From positions 878,144-942,143 of the forward strand of contig NZ_CP061288.1 of the NCBI RefSeq assembly GCF_018687355.1: a DNA stretch of 64,000 nucleotides, read 5' to 3'. The position numbers and the translations under genes are program-made. Within the stretch, counting starts at the first letter, position 1, and the number at the start of each line of letters is the position of its first letter. Positions 38,107-48,175 of the stretch are shown here, one piece after another. The notes beneath the pieces are model-generated. The model was not told where the DNA came from and ran no database searches. It saw only the letters and a list, made by a program, of their open reading frames with translations. The DNA is from Polynucleobacter sp. VK25 (GTDB lineage: Bacteria > Pseudomonadota > Gammaproteobacteria > Burkholderiales > Burkholderiaceae).

Positions 38107-38847
38107 ATGTCTCAAAAAGTCGCATATGTAACTGGTGGTATGGGTGGTATTGGTACCGCTATCTGTCAACGTCTTGCTAAGGATGGGTTTAAGGTAATTG
38201 CTGGTTGTGGCCCGAATTCGCCCCGTAAGGATCGCTGGATTGGCGAGCAAAAAGCGCTTGGCTACGAATTTATTGCTTCTGAAGGCAATGTTTCTGATTG
38301 GGATAGTACTGTTGCTGCCTTTGAGAAGGTCAAGGCTGAAGTTGGTCGTGTTGATGTTTTGGTTAACAACGCTGGCATCACTCGTGACAGCGTCTTCCGC
38401 AAAATGACTCCAGATGCCTGGAAAGCGGTTATTGATACCAACTTGAACTCTCTCTTTAACGTTACTAAACAAGTGATTGATGGCATGGTTGAAAACAACT
38501 GGGGTCGAATCATTAATATTTCCTCTGTAAACGGTCAAAAGGGTCAATTCGGACAAGCCAACTACTCCACTGCTAAAGCTGGGTTACATGGTTTCACAAT
38601 GGCTCTGGCTCAGGAAGTGGCTACCAAGGGCGTTACTGTGAATACTGTATCCCCGGGCTATATCGGGACCGATATGGTGAAAGCCATCCGAGAAGATGTC
38701 TTAGAGAAGATTGTGTCTGGTATCCCGGTGAAGCGTTTGGGCACTCCAGAGGAGATTGCCTCCATCTGCTGTTGGATAGCCTCTGATGATGGTGGCTATG
38801 CTACTGGAGCAGACTTCTCATTAAATGGCGGTATTCATACTGGTTAA
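38107..38847 (+). CDS. phaB: acetoacetyl-CoA reductase
   Basis: NADPH-dependent short-chain dehydrogenase making (R)-3-hydroxybutyryl-CoA for PhaC. VTGGMGGIGTAIC is the cofactor motif; NNAGITRD, NISSVNGQKGQFGQ and YSTAKAG give the Asn-Ser-Tyr-Lys catalytic set. 246 residues matches PhaB. Strong AGGGG before the ATG. 32 bases after phaC, so one operon; a gap with inverted repeats then separates it from phaR. Confidence 0.95.
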   Translation: MSQKVAYVTGGMGGIGTAICQRLAKDGFKVIAGCGPNSPRKDRWIGEQKALGYEFIASEGNVSDWDSTVAAFEKVKAEVGRVDVLVNNAGITRDSVFRKMTPDAWKAVIDTNLNSLFNVTKQVIDGMVENNWGRIINISSVNGQKGQFGQANYSTAKAGLHGFTMALAQEVATKGVTVNTVSPGYIGTDMVKAIREDVLEKIVSGIPVKRLGTPEEIASICCWIASDDGGYATGADFSLNGGIHTG

Positions 38848-38848
38848 T

Positions 38849-38940
38849 ATTGCGCTGCAGCAATTTAATCAGCACTTACAGCCCGCAACACAGCGTATTT
38901 ACCTTTTGGTCAAACTAGGGATAAACTACGCTCGTGTTGC
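38849..38940. promoter_or_regulatory. TGC-rich inverted repeats upstream of phaR
   Basis: Two inverted repeats lie in the 120-base gap. ATTGC-GCTGCA-GCAAT spans 38849-38864. GCAACACAGCGTA (38885-38897) pairs with TACGCTCGTGTTGC (38927-38940), complementary over 13 bp with one bulged base, around 29 bases that may hold a weak promoter (TTACCT-N17-TAAACT). PhaR of Paracoccus is known to bind TGC-rich sites, so these are candidate self-regulatory operators. Confidence 0.5.
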
Positions 38941-38967
38941 GTTGCAGTAAAAAAAGTAAGGAAAAAA

Positions 38968-39528
38968 ATGGTTACCCGCGCTAAACGAGCTGGCGAAGAT
39001 CGCCTCATCAAGAAATATCCAAATCGCCGTCTCTACGATACGCAGACTAGTACCTATGTCACCTTGTCTGATATTAAGAATTTGGTGATGGCAAATGAAG
39101 TATTCAAGGTAGTGGATGCTAAAACCGAAGAAGACTTAACGCGCAACATCTTGCTGCAAATTATTCTTGAAGAAGAAGCTGGTGGTGCACCAGTTTTCTC
39201 TACTCAAATGCTTTCTCAAATCATTCGCTTTTATGGAAACTCCATGCAAGGATTGATGGGTAATTATCTTGAAAAGACCATGCAATCTTTTGTGGATATC
39301 CACAATAAGCTTGGCGACCAAACTAAGGGACTAGGTGCTGGTAGTACACCTGAAGCCTGGTCGCAGATGATGAACCTACAAAACCCGCTCATGCAGGGTT
39401 TGATGGGTAACTATATGGAGCAGAGCAAAGATCTTTTCATCAAAATGCAAGAGCAAGTACAGGGCTCGCAAAATATTTTTGGAAATTTTCCGTTTACAGC
39501 TCAGCCTAACAAAACTGAAAAAGAATAG
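38968..39528 (+). CDS. phaR: polyhydroxyalkanoate synthesis repressor PhaR
   Basis: Senses PHB and represses phasin genes and itself. The N-terminal DNA/PHB-binding domain has [20 protein letters not shown] and then [20 protein letters not shown]; the PHB accumulation repeats follow, with two similar segments [14 protein letters not shown] and [14 protein letters not shown] that look like an internal duplication. 186 residues is usual. AAGGA lies before the ATG. Two bases separate its stop from rimO. Confidence 0.93.
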   Translation: MVTRAKRAGEDRLIKKYPNRRLYDTQTSTYVTLSDIKNLVMANEVFKVVDAKTEEDLTRNILLQIILEEEAGGAPVFSTQMLSQIIRFYGNSMQGLMGNYLEKTMQSFVDIHNKLGDQTKGLGAGSTPEAWSQMMNLQNPLMQGLMGNYMEQSKDLFIKMQEQVQGSQNIFGNFPFTAQPNKTEKE

Positions 39529-39530
39529 TT

Positions 39531-40889
39531 GTGGCCGGTAAAATTGGATTTGTATCCTTAGGATGCCCTAAGGCGCTTGTAGATTCTGAGCTAATTCTGA
39601 CGCAACTAAGTGCCGAAGGTTACGAGACTGCCAAAGATTATTCTGGCGCGGATCTTGTGGTTGTTAACACCTGTGGTTTTATCGATTCTGCAGTTGAGGA
39701 AAGTCTCTCTGCTATTGGTGAGGCCTTAGCAGAGAACGGTAAAGTGATTGTGACTGGTTGCTTGGGTGCCAGAAAAAATGCCGACGGCAGCGACCTCATC
39801 TCCAGCATTCACCCTAAAGTTCTCGCTGTTACAGGCCCTCACGCCACTGACGAGGTGATGCAAGCAATTCACTTACATTTGCCTAAGCCACATGATCCTT
39901 TTATAGATTTGGTCCCACCAGCAGGTGTGAAGCTCACTCCTAAACATTACGCCTATCTCAAAATTAGCGAAGGTTGTAATCACCGTTGCACTTTCTGCAT
40001 CATTCCCAATATGCGTGGCGATCTAGTTTCGCGACCAATTGGCGAGGTTTTGCTTGAAGCTAAGCGCTTATTTGAGTCGGGTGTAAAAGAGTTGTTAGTT
40101 GTTTCGCAAGATACCAGTGCCTATGGTGTTGATATTCAGTACCGCACAGGCTTTTGGGATGGCAAACCCGTGAAAACCAAAATGTTTGATTTGGTTAACG
40201 CCTTAAACCAAATTGCGCGTGAGCATCAGGCTTGGGTGAGACTTCACTATGTCTATCCTTATCCCCACGTAGACGATGTTCTTCCTTTGATGGCTGAATT
40301 CTCAGAGCATGGTTATGGTGTTCTGCCGTATTTAGATATTCCATTGCAGCATGCGCACCCTGATGTCTTGAAGCGCATGAAGCGTCCCGCTAGCGGCGAG
40401 AAAAATATTGAGCGCATTTCAGCATGGCGCCAAGCTTGCCCTGATTTGGTGATTCGCAGTACTTTTATCGCAGGCTTTCCTGGTGAAACCGAGGAAGAGT
40501 TTGAATATTTACTCAACTTCCTTGACGAGGCGCAAATTGATCGGGCGGGTTGTTTTGCTTATTCACCAGTTGAAGGTGCGACCGCTAATCAATTGGACAA
40601 TCCGGTTCCTACTGATCTTCGTGAAGAGCGCCGCGCCAGATTTATGGCAAAAGCCGAGGAAATTTCGATTAAGCGACTTGCTAAAAAAATAGGCAAGCGC
40701 ATCCAGGTCATCATTGATCGGGTGGACGAGCAGGGTGGAATTGGCAGAACTATCGGTGATGCCCCTGAAATCGATGGTCTAGTGAGGGTTTTGCCGCCAA
40801 GTAAGCCTTCCAAACGCTATCGTGCCGGTGAAATCATTCGCGTAACCGTCATTAGCTCCCAAGGGCATGACCTAATAGCCGAAACTTGA
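39531..40889 (+). CDS. rimO: ribosomal protein S12 methylthiotransferase RimO
   Basis: Radical-SAM enzyme that methylthiolates the conserved Asp of ribosomal protein S12. The UPF0004 domain starts [17 protein letters not shown] with the first auxiliary-cluster Cys; [18 protein letters not shown] is the radical-SAM CX3CX2C motif; [13 protein letters not shown] and a C-terminal TRAM domain ([18 protein letters not shown]) follow. GTG start two bases after phaR; no clear ribosome binding site, so it may depend on coupling. 452 residues, normal. Confidence 0.94.
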   Translation: MAGKIGFVSLGCPKALVDSELILTQLSAEGYETAKDYSGADLVVVNTCGFIDSAVEESLSAIGEALAENGKVIVTGCLGARKNADGSDLISSIHPKVLAVTGPHATDEVMQAIHLHLPKPHDPFIDLVPPAGVKLTPKHYAYLKISEGCNHRCTFCIIPNMRGDLVSRPIGEVLLEAKRLFESGVKELLVVSQDTSAYGVDIQYRTGFWDGKPVKTKMFDLVNALNQIAREHQAWVRLHYVYPYPHVDDVLPLMAEFSEHGYGVLPYLDIPLQHAHPDVLKRMKRPASGEKNIERISAWRQACPDLVIRSTFIAGFPGETEEEFEYLLNFLDEAQIDRAGCFAYSPVEGATANQLDNPVPTDLREERRARFMAKAEEISIKRLAKKIGKRIQVIIDRVDEQGGIGRTIGDAPEIDGLVRVLPPSKPSKRYRAGEIIRVTVISSQGHDLIAET

Positions 40890-40947
40890 CGGATCGAATA
40901 AAAATGATAGCTGGATCATTTAATTAGTACTTGTTTAGTGCAGTGTC

Positions 40948-40964
40948 AGCCCATTAATTGGGCT
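40948..40964. other. short hairpin before the thiolase gene
   Basis: AGCCCA and TGGGCT form a 6-bp stem with loop TTAAT, a few bases ahead of the AAAGGGG ribosome binding site. No T-run follows, so it is more likely a leader structure than a terminator. Confidence 0.35.
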
Positions 40965-40981
40965 TAGCAAAGGGGATTGAT

Positions 40982-42166
40982 ATGAGTCGTGATGTCGTTG
41001 TCTTAAGTGCAGTTCGTTCCGCAATTGGCACCTTTAACGGTGCTCTCAGCAGTTTTGAGCCATCTGAGCTTGGCGGCATCGTAATGAAAGAGGCGGTTGC
41101 TCGCTCGGGTGTAGATCCTGCGCTTATTAATTACATTACTGTGGGTAACACTATCCCTACAGATAGTCGCTATGGTTATGTTGCACGTGTAGCCTCAATC
41201 CAAGCTGGCTTGCCAATGGAATCTGTGGCAATGGCTTTAAATCGTTTGTGCAGCTCTGGCTTGCAGGCGATCGTAACAACTGCTCAGCAAATTATGTTGG
41301 GTGATTGTGATTACGGTATTGGCGGTGGCGTTGAAGTCATGTCTCGTGGCATGTATGGTTCTCCAGCAATGCGCAGTGGTGCGCGTATGGGTGATACCAA
41401 GATGATCGACCTGATGGTTGGTATTTTGACTGACCCATTTGGCGTTGGTCACATGGGTGTTACAGCTGAAAATCTTGTTGAAAAATGGAAATTAACACGT
41501 GATGAGCAGGACGCTCTTGCGGTCGAGTCTCATCGTCGTGCGGCAAATGCCATTAAAGAGGGCCGCTTTAAATCTCAGATCGTGCCAATCACTATTAAAA
41601 CTCGTAAGGGTGACGTAGTGTTTGATACCGATGAACATGTCAAGCCAGAGACCACCATGGAAACACTTGCCAAGATGAAGGCAGTGTTCAAAAAAGAGGG
41701 TGGCTCAGTAACGGCTGGCAATGCATCAGGCATTAATGATGGTGCCGCATTCTTTGTATTAGCTGATGCTGAAACTGCGAAGAAGGCTGGTCATAAGCCA
41801 ATCGCCCGTTTGGTATCTTATGCTGTGGCTGGAGTTCCAAACCACATCATGGGTGAAGGCCCAATCCCGGCAACCAAAATCGCTCTCGAGCGTGCTGGAC
41901 TCAAATTAGATCAAATGGATGTGATTGAGTCTAATGAAGCATTTGCTGCGCAAGCTTTAGCAGTGACTAAGGGCTTAGGTTTAGATCCAGCTAAGACCAA
42001 CGTAAACGGCGGCGCTATTGCCTTAGGACACCCAATTGGTTGTTCCGGCGCTGCGATTGCTACTAAGGCAATCCATGAGTTACAACGCGTTCAAGGTAAA
42101 TATGCTTTGGTAACGATGTGTATTGGTGGTGGTCAAGGTATTGCGACCATTTTTGAGCGCCTGTAA
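40982..42166 (+). CDS. phaA: acetyl-CoA C-acetyltransferase (beta-ketothiolase)
   Basis: Condenses two acetyl-CoA to acetoacetyl-CoA, the first PHB step; longer or propionyl substrates are possible as in BktB. Catalytic C90 lies in LNRLCSSGLQA, H350 in GHPIGCSG, and C380 in TMCIGGGQG. The ATG at 40982 is chosen for AAAGGGG seven bases upstream; an upstream TTG frame extension is unlikely. 394 residues is normal. Placed with phaC/phaB/phaR but after rimO. PhaA versus BktB cannot be told by eye. Confidence 0.9.
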   Translation: MSRDVVVLSAVRSAIGTFNGALSSFEPSELGGIVMKEAVARSGVDPALINYITVGNTIPTDSRYGYVARVASIQAGLPMESVAMALNRLCSSGLQAIVTTAQQIMLGDCDYGIGGGVEVMSRGMYGSPAMRSGARMGDTKMIDLMVGILTDPFGVGHMGVTAENLVEKWKLTRDEQDALAVESHRRAANAIKEGRFKSQIVPITIKTRKGDVVFDTDEHVKPETTMETLAKMKAVFKKEGGSVTAGNASGINDGAAFFVLADAETAKKAGHKPIARLVSYAVAGVPNHIMGEGPIPATKIALERAGLKLDQMDVIESNEAFAAQALAVTKGLGLDPAKTNVNGGAIALGHPIGCSGAAIATKAIHELQRVQGKYALVTMCIGGGQGIATIFERL

Positions 42167-42175
42167 GGATATACA

Positions 42176-42192
42176 AGCGTAAGTATTACGCT
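42176..42192. terminator. hairpin between convergent phaA and serB
   Basis: AGCGTAA-GTA-TTACGCT is a perfect 7-bp inverted repeat in a 44-base gap between two convergent genes. It lacks a T-run in either direction, so termination is only a guess. Confidence 0.35.
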
Positions 42193-42210
42193 GAACTCTT
42201 GGGTAAAAAC

Positions 42211-43101
42211 TTAAGAGATCAGTAGTAGAGCAGCATCTAAGCCGACTCGGTCAAAAGCCGCGTCGGCTTTTTCTTTAACAACCGGTTTTGCTTGGTAGGC
42301 AACGCTAATGCCCGAACCATTCATCATGATTAAATCATTAGCGCCATCACCCATAGTGATGGCATTTGCCTTAGTGCAACCAAGTCGAGAGCAAGCCTCA
42401 TCTAAATGAGCGGCCTTAGCTGCTCCATCGACGATTTCACCGAGTACTTTTCCAGTGAGCTTGCCATCAACGATTTCTAATGTATTGGCTTGTGTTTGTT
42501 TAAAGCCTAATTGCTGACGTAACTTTTCGGTGAAGAAAGTAAAGCCGCCGGATACTAGGAGGGTATACATACCGCGTTCATTGGCACCAGCCAAAAGCTC
42601 AACTGCACCAGGATTGGGGCGCAAGCGCTCGCGATAAACGGATTCGAGGGCATCAGCGTGGACGCCCTCAAGCAATGCAACACGTCTGCGCAAACTCTCT
42701 TTAAAGTCTTTAATTTCACCGCGCATTGTGGCTTCAGTAATTTCTGCAACAGCGGATTTCTTGCCTGTGAAATCGGCGATCTCATCGATACATTCGATGT
42801 TAATTAAGGTTGAGTCCATATCCATCGCCAAAACACGAATATCTTGCGGCACTAGATTAGACCTAAGAAAGCATAGGTCAGCATTAAAGCTTGCGGCAAT
42901 AGATCTTAGCTGTTCACGTTGTGCGGTATCTAAATGGCTGTTCGATTCAAAACGCTCGACATAGTAAGCCCCATTTCCCACCTGTCCACCGATAGAGTGA
43001 AGCGAGACTCCAAACGTCAAGGCTTGATCCTTTAAAGAAAAGACCAGCTTCTCAGCTATAGGATCTCTGGATAGAGCAACAAGGACTGGGTAATTGGACA
43101 T
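42211..43101 (-). CDS. serB: phosphoserine phosphatase
   Basis: Last step of serine synthesis. HAD motif 1 is LAMDMDSTLINIECIDE (DxDxT), motif 2 LLVSGGFTFFTEKL, and the C-terminal ITMGDGANDLIMM is motif 4; the cap lies between. The first ~85 residues form a small N-terminal domain (VLVALSRDPIAEKLV) like the SerB regulatory region. 296 residues, a little shorter than E. coli's 322. It is 21 bases downstream of mfd on the same strand, probably co-transcribed. Confidence 0.94.
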   Translation of the reverse strand: MSNYPVLVALSRDPIAEKLVFSLKDQALTFGVSLHSIGGQVGNGAYYVERFESNSHLDTAQREQLRSIAASFNADLCFLRSNLVPQDIRVLAMDMDSTLINIECIDEIADFTGKKSAVAEITEATMRGEIKDFKESLRRRVALLEGVHADALESVYRERLRPNPGAVELLAGANERGMYTLLVSGGFTFFTEKLRQQLGFKQTQANTLEIVDGKLTGKVLGEIVDGAAKAAHLDEACSRLGCTKANAITMGDGANDLIMMNGSGISVAYQAKPVVKEKADAAFDRVGLDAALLLIS

Positions 43102-43122
43102 GGCTCAATAATAATCGGATTA

Positions 43123-46100
43123 TTAGCTGACTTTTGCCGAGCTCAAGACTGCTGATTCGTTGAGGCGCCGCAAGATATTGCGAATGGCATCCAGGCGCTG
43201 CTCAAGCTTCTCAAACTCACGATCCTTTTGGGGGAGTACTTTTAACTTGTCCTGACCATTTAGCTGGATGTGCTTCGAAGACTGGATGAGTTGAATGATC
43301 TTCATTGGGTCGATGGGCGGGTTCGGTACAAATTGAATCTGAATTGATGCAGGCGTTGCATCAATCTTCTTAATGCCAAAACCTGCCATCTCCAAACGTA
43401 GGCGATGAGTCTCATAAAAAGATTTGGCTTGGTCTGGAAGGTCACCAAATCGGTCTACCAACTCTTCTCGTAAACCCATGAGCTCTGAGAAATCATTTGT
43501 TCCAGCAAACCGTTTATATAGAGACAGGCGCTCATGGACATCGGGACAATAATCTTCAGGAAATAATGCAGGTACACCAAGATTGACATCAGTAGTTGCT
43601 TGAAGTGGCGAGAGTAAATCAGGTTCCTTACCGCTGCGCAAAGACTTCACTGCGCGATTCAGCATTTCGGTATAAAGCTGAAAACCAATCTCATGAATCT
43701 CACCAGACTGTTTATCACCCAACACTTCCCCGGCCCCGCGTATCTCAAGATCATGCATAGCCAAATAGAAACCAGAACCCAGTTCTTCCATCGCTTGAAT
43801 CGCATTAAGGCGTAACTGCGCTTGCTTGCTTAATGCTTCGGGATCGGGAACCAGTAAATAGGCATAAGCCTGGTGATGTGATCGACCTACACGACCCCGC
43901 AATTGATGCAGCTGAGCTAAGCCAAACTTATCAGCGCGATGCATGATGATGGTATTGGCAGTTGGAACATCAATACCAGTTTCAATAATCGTAGTGCACA
44001 GCAAAATATTGGTTCGCTGCGTAACAAATTCTCGCATGACGGATTCCAGCTCGCGTTCATGCATTTGTCCATGAGCAACGCTAATGCGCGCCTCGGGAAT
44101 CAGTTCTTGTAAGGCGTGCTTACGATTCTGAATAGTTTCTACTTCGTTGTGCAAGAAGTAGACCTGACCACCACGCTTGATTTCTCGTAATACTGCTTCA
44201 CGAATGACGCCATCACCCTCACGTCTCACGAAGGTCTTAATAGCTAAACGCTTCTGTGGAGCAGTAGCGATGATAGAGAACTCACGTAATCCTTCCATAG
44301 CCATACCTAAGGTTCTTGGGATGGGGGTGGCGGTAAGCGTGAGGATGTCTACTTCAGCACGTAAGGCTTTTAGAGCGTCCTTTTGGCGCACTCCAAAGCG
44401 ATGCTCTTCATCAACAATCACTAAGCCCAAATTGGCAAACTGGGTTTCCTTGGAAAGGAGTTTGTGAGTGCCAATAATGATGTCCGCATCACCTTTGGCG
44501 ATGGCTTCAAGCGCTGCATTAATTTCTTTAGTAGTTTTAAAGCGAGACAATTCAACAATGCGCACTGGCCAATCAGCAAAGCGATCTTTCCAGGTGGCTA
44601 CATGTTGTTCTGCAAGCAGAGTAGTTGGAGCCAAGATAGCAACTTGTTTGCCACCCATGACAGCAACAAAACTTGCTCGTAATGCGACCTCTGTTTTGCC
44701 AAAGCCAACATCACCGCAAACTAGCCGATCCATTGGTGTGCCGCTCGTCATATCGCCGATTACCGCCGCAATCGCGTTGGCTTGGTCAGGTGTTTCTTCA
44801 AAGCCAAAGCTCTCGGCAAAGGCTGCATAGTCATGAGCCGAGAATTCAAAGGCATGACCCTTACGAATCGCCCTGGCTGCATACAGACCCAATAGTTCTG
44901 CGGCCGTATCTCGTATCTGTTGGGCAGCCTTGCGTTTGGCTTTGTCCCACTGACCTGAGCCTAGTTGATGCAGTGGTGCAGAATCGGGGTCTGAACCTGC
45001 ATAGCGGGTGACCATCTGCAACTGTTGAACGGGAACGTATAAGGTAGCGTCACCTGCATATTGAAGATGAAGAAATTCTTCAAAAATAGGGGCTTCTTTT
45101 GGCGGCGCCAAATTCAGAAGTACCAAGCCTTGGTAGCGTCCGATGCCATGCTCTGCATGTACTACAGGATCGCCGATCTTGAGTTCAGAGAGATCCTTAA
45201 AGAGCATGTCGGGATCGGCGCTCTCACTTGCTTTGCCTTTGCGCCGCTGTCTTGCGGTTGTGGTGAATAGCTCTGCCTCGGTAATTACGAGAAGATTTTC
45301 AGCAGGCCATGAAAAACCGTTAAAGAGAGGAGCTGTTACTAGGCCAAATAAAGAATCGCTCTTAATAAACTCTGCAATGCTGTCAAAGCCCTCAGGCTTT
45401 AAGGGGTAGAGCGCCTTGCCATCATGGCCAGCAACCGAATTGCTTTCATCAAAGAGCTGTCGAATAGATTCTTTGCGGCCAGCACTATCGCTACAAACTA
45501 ATACGCGAACCTTTTCTGAGGCCACTACCTTACGAAGGAGGTTAATCGGGTCGGTATCACGACGATGAACCGCAATATCGGGCACTGCGAGGAATTGGCT
45601 CTTCTCTGTGGTTTCCTTTTCGAGTGTTAGTCGTGCATATGATTTAGATGTGGTGAAAAATTCATCCACATCCAAGAACAGTTCTTTTGGTGGAAGAATT
45701 GGCCTATCTAAATCATGCTTGAGGAACTCATAGCGTGAGAGCGTATCTTTCCAAAAGCCTTTGATGGTCTCTTCAACATCTCCAATAGAGACTAGCCAAA
45801 CCGGGTCGCCTGAGCGAGGGAAGTAGTCAAATAGATTGGATTGCTCTTCAAAAAATAAGGGTAGATAGGATTCGATACCCGCACTAGGTATTCCTAAATT
45901 AGCATCTTTATAAATGGAGCACCGGGTAGGGTCACCCTCAAAGACCTCTCGCCAACGTCCTCTAAAAGCAGTGCGTGAGGTATCGTCAAACGGAAACTCG
46001 TGTCCAGGCAGTAGGCGGACTTCTTTAACGGGATAAAGGCTTCGTTGTGTGTCAGGATCAAATGCACGAATTTGCTCAATCTCATCACCGAATAAATCTA

Positions 46101-46665
46101 GGCGGTAAGGTAAATTGGATCCCATCGGAAATAAATCAAACAGACCACCGCGAATGCTGTATTCGCCTGGACGCATCACGGCACTCACTGGATCATAGCC
46201 AGCCTGCTGCAGCTGAAGCTTTAATGCAGCTTCGTTCAGCTTGTCGCCCTGTCTGAAGAAGAAGGTGTGGCCAGATAAAAAGTTTGGTGGCCCCAGTCTT
46301 TGTAATGCAGTGGTTACTGGAACCAAAACAATATCGCAACTGCCATTAAGTAATTCATAAAGAGTAGCGAGTCGCTCGGAGACCAAATCCTGATGCGGTG
46401 AAAAATGATCGTAGGGAAGGATTTCCCAATCGGGAAGAAGTCTGGTTTTCAGCTGCGGCGCAAAAGCGGGGATTTCTTCCAAAAGTCGCTGGGCTTCTTG
46501 GGCTTGAGCGCAGAAAATCACCATTACCGAAAACTGATTGCGATAGCGTAGGGCGGTTTGAGCTATTAAAGCAGCATCTGCTGAACCAACCAGCCCTGAA
46601 AAGGTAAAGCGCTGCCCAGCCCGCGGAGCAGGTATGGGGGGTACGAGATTTAATGCGTCAGACAT
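43123..46665 (-). CDS. mfd: transcription-repair coupling factor Mfd
   Basis: DNA translocase that removes stalled RNA polymerase and recruits UvrA. The 1180-residue chain has a UvrB-like N-terminal region (GSADAALIAQTALRY ... GEYSIRGGLFDLFP), the RNA-polymerase-interacting domain (GDPVVHAEHGIGRYQGLV), and a RecG-like motor: Walker A CGDVGFGKTEVAL, VDEEHRFGVRQK, TATPIPRTLGMAM, HQLRGRVGRS. A TRCF C-terminal domain closes it. ATG at 46665 has no clear ribosome binding site; TATAAT lies 8 bases before it. Overlaps no gene if ispD starts at 46689. Confidence 0.96.
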   Translation of the reverse strand: MSDALNLVPPIPAPRAGQRFTFSGLVGSADAALIAQTALRYRNQFSVMVIFCAQAQEAQRLLEEIPAFAPQLKTRLLPDWEILPYDHFSPHQDLVSERLATLYELLNGSCDIVLVPVTTALQRLGPPNFLSGHTFFFRQGDKLNEAALKLQLQQAGYDPVSAVMRPGEYSIRGGLFDLFPMGSNLPYRLDLFGDEIEQIRAFDPDTQRSLYPVKEVRLLPGHEFPFDDTSRTAFRGRWREVFEGDPTRCSIYKDANLGIPSAGIESYLPLFFEEQSNLFDYFPRSGDPVWLVSIGDVEETIKGFWKDTLSRYEFLKHDLDRPILPPKELFLDVDEFFTTSKSYARLTLEKETTEKSQFLAVPDIAVHRRDTDPINLLRKVVASEKVRVLVCSDSAGRKESIRQLFDESNSVAGHDGKALYPLKPEGFDSIAEFIKSDSLFGLVTAPLFNGFSWPAENLLVITEAELFTTTARQRRKGKASESADPDMLFKDLSELKIGDPVVHAEHGIGRYQGLVLLNLAPPKEAPIFEEFLHLQYAGDATLYVPVQQLQMVTRYAGSDPDSAPLHQLGSGQWDKAKRKAAQQIRDTAAELLGLYAARAIRKGHAFEFSAHDYAAFAESFGFEETPDQANAIAAVIGDMTSGTPMDRLVCGDVGFGKTEVALRASFVAVMGGKQVAILAPTTLLAEQHVATWKDRFADWPVRIVELSRFKTTKEINAALEAIAKGDADIIIGTHKLLSKETQFANLGLVIVDEEHRFGVRQKDALKALRAEVDILTLTATPIPRTLGMAMEGLREFSIIATAPQKRLAIKTFVRREGDGVIREAVLREIKRGGQVYFLHNEVETIQNRKHALQELIPEARISVAHGQMHERELESVMREFVTQRTNILLCTTIIETGIDVPTANTIIMHRADKFGLAQLHQLRGRVGRSHHQAYAYLLVPDPEALSKQAQLRLNAIQAMEELGSGFYLAMHDLEIRGAGEVLGDKQSGEIHEIGFQLYTEMLNRAVKSLRSGKEPDLLSPLQATTDVNLGVPALFPEDYCPDVHERLSLYKRFAGTNDFSELMGLREELVDRFGDLPDQAKSFYETHRLRLEMAGFGIKKIDATPASIQIQFVPNPPIDPMKIIQLIQSSKHIQLNGQDKLKVLPQKDREFEKLEQRLDAIRNILRRLNESAVLSSAKVS

Positions 46666-46673
46666 CTCAGCTC

Positions 46674-46679
46674 ATTATA
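46674..46679 (-). promoter_or_regulatory. -10 element of mfd
   Basis: On the minus strand a perfect TATAAT lies 8 bases before the mfd ATG, with TTTCCA 17 bases further up (4 of 6 against TTGACA). Transcription would begin within about two bases of the start codon, so the mRNA may be leaderless. Confidence 0.45.
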
Positions 46680-46688
46680 GAATCAGGC

Positions 46689-47438
46689 ATGGGTTCTGGA
46701 AATCAATCGAACAAGCGGTGCCATGCACTTTTGCCAACGGCAGGCACAGGCTCCCGTCTGGGCGGGGAGTTACCTAAACAGTTCCAGCAACTGGCGGGTA
46801 AGCCGATGGTTGCTTATGCACTGGAAGCATTTCAGGAGTGTCCACATATTGAGACTATCTGGCTTGGCGTAAGCCCCGGTTTTCTTATTAATCCAATATT
46901 GCAGGATCTTGCAAAGGCCGGGTCAGAGATTCATGTGGTGCCAACAGGCGGTCTAACGAGGCAAGAAACTGTTCGCAATACGCTGTCCTCAATGATGAAG
47001 TCCGGAATCCCTGAGGATGATTGGATACTGGTTCACGATGCAGCTAGACCGGGAATTACTCCGGCATTAATTGAGAAGTTAATAAGCGCAGTGAAAGCGT
47101 CTAATCGCGGGGGCATCTTGGCCATTCCGCTTGCTGACACCTTAAAGCAGGCAGACCTAGATTCAGTGATTGCTGGAAACATGCCGCACTCAGAAAGAAC
47201 GATTCCAAGAGAGCATCTCTGGCAGGCTCAAACCCCGCAAATGTTTGGATTAAAGCAATTGCATGATGCGCTTGAGAATGCAATCCGTCTTGAGGCAGAT
47301 GTGACGGATGAGGCTAGTGCGATTGAGTTATCTGGCAATAAGCCTTTATTGATTGAAGGTGCTGCCCGCAACTTTAAAGTGACACACCCAGCCGATTGGG
47401 ATTTGATGCAATTACTTTTGAGCTCAGGTGCTAAGTAA
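46689..47438 (+). CDS. ispD: 2-C-methyl-D-erythritol 4-phosphate cytidylyltransferase
   Basis: Third step of the MEP isoprenoid pathway. [19 protein letters not shown] binds CTP (usually AAGxGxR; here TAGTGSR), then [10 protein letters not shown] and the C-terminal TDEASAIE. I choose the ATG at 46689, which gives 249 residues and avoids overlapping the divergent mfd start; an upstream ATG at 46653 would add 12 residues and overlap mfd by 13 bases. ispF follows in the same operon. Confidence 0.93.
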   Translation: MGSGNQSNKRCHALLPTAGTGSRLGGELPKQFQQLAGKPMVAYALEAFQECPHIETIWLGVSPGFLINPILQDLAKAGSEIHVVPTGGLTRQETVRNTLSSMMKSGIPEDDWILVHDAARPGITPALIEKLISAVKASNRGGILAIPLADTLKQADLDSVIAGNMPHSERTIPREHLWQAQTPQMFGLKQLHDALENAIRLEADVTDEASAIELSGNKPLLIEGAARNFKVTHPADWDLMQLLLSSGAK

Positions 47439-47451
47439 AGAATATACCTCT

Positions 47452-47955
47452 ATGAATCAATCCAATCCGCACATTCCACAATTTCGCATAGGTCAAGGTT
47501 ACGATGTCCATGCCTTGGTCGCTGATAGAAAGCTGATCTTGGGCGGCGTTCATGTACCTTTTGATAAGGGTTTATTGGGACATTCTGATGCAGATGCTTT
47601 ATTGCATGCCTTAACGGATGCCTTGCTAGGGGCGGCTGGTTTGAATGATATTGGGCAGCTATTCCCAGATACAGATCCCCAATTTAAGGATATGGATAGC
47701 CGAATTCTGCTCAGAGCAGCCCTACAAAAAGTCCAAGCAGCAGGTTTTCAGATTGGCAATGTGGATGCCACCATCATTTGCCAGAAGCCAAAATTAGCTG
47801 ATTTTTTGCCAGAAATGGTCCGTAATATCGCCGCTGATTTGGCTGTGACCCCCAGCCACGTCAATCTCAAGGCCAAGACGAATGAATCTCTTGGCCATTT
47901 AGGTAGAGGCGAGGGTATTGCTGTCCACGCGGTAGCTTTGCTCTACAAGGCCTAA
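47452..47955 (+). CDS. ispF: 2-C-methyl-D-erythritol 2,4-cyclodiphosphate synthase
   Basis: Closes the cyclodiphosphate in the MEP pathway. [11 protein letters not shown] and [27 protein letters not shown] give the zinc-binding Asp/His set; [13 protein letters not shown] and [15 protein letters not shown] bind the substrate. ATG at 47452 (167 residues) is chosen over an in-frame GTG at 47428 that would overlap ispD by 11 bases; neither ribosome binding site is strong. Confidence 0.93.
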   Translation: MNQSNPHIPQFRIGQGYDVHALVADRKLILGGVHVPFDKGLLGHSDADALLHALTDALLGAAGLNDIGQLFPDTDPQFKDMDSRILLRAALQKVQAAGFQIGNVDATIICQKPKLADFLPEMVRNIAADLAVTPSHVNLKAKTNESLGHLGRGEGIAVHAVALLYKA

Positions 47956-48032
47956 AAGATCCTCTAAAACCCCAAGCATTGTAGAATTACGGTCTTTAGA
48001 GTGAAGTCTAAGCTTGGCAGTTTGCGGATATC

Positions 48033-48119
48033 GCGAGGATGGCGAAATTGGTAGACGCACCAGGTTTAGGTCCTGACGCCAGAAATGGTGTGGGGGTTCG
48101 AGTCCCCCTCCTCGCACCA
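48033..48119 (+). tRNA. tRNA-Leu (TAG)
   Basis: Acceptor GCGAGGA pairs with TCCTCGC, followed by discriminator A and encoded CCA. The long variable arm and the anticodon loop TTTAGGT (anticodon TAG) identify a leucine tRNA; T-loop TTCGAGT. 87 nt. Confidence 0.97.
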
Positions 48120-48175
48120 CAAGATTGCTACTTGGCTTGGACTTCACATTTCCAGATTTAAATTAAGAGACGAGA

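Noticed and set aside
40958..40981. Eight-residue N-terminal extension of the thiolase
   Set aside because: The ribosome binding site AAAGGGG lies inside it and points to the ATG at 40982.
44177..45011. Long open frames opposite mfd
   Set aside because: They lie antisense to a clear Mfd chain, have no recognisable domain, and follow from its codon use.
46653..46688. Upstream ATG for ispD
   Set aside because: It overlaps the mfd start by 13 bases and adds residues not needed for the fold; cannot be fully excluded.
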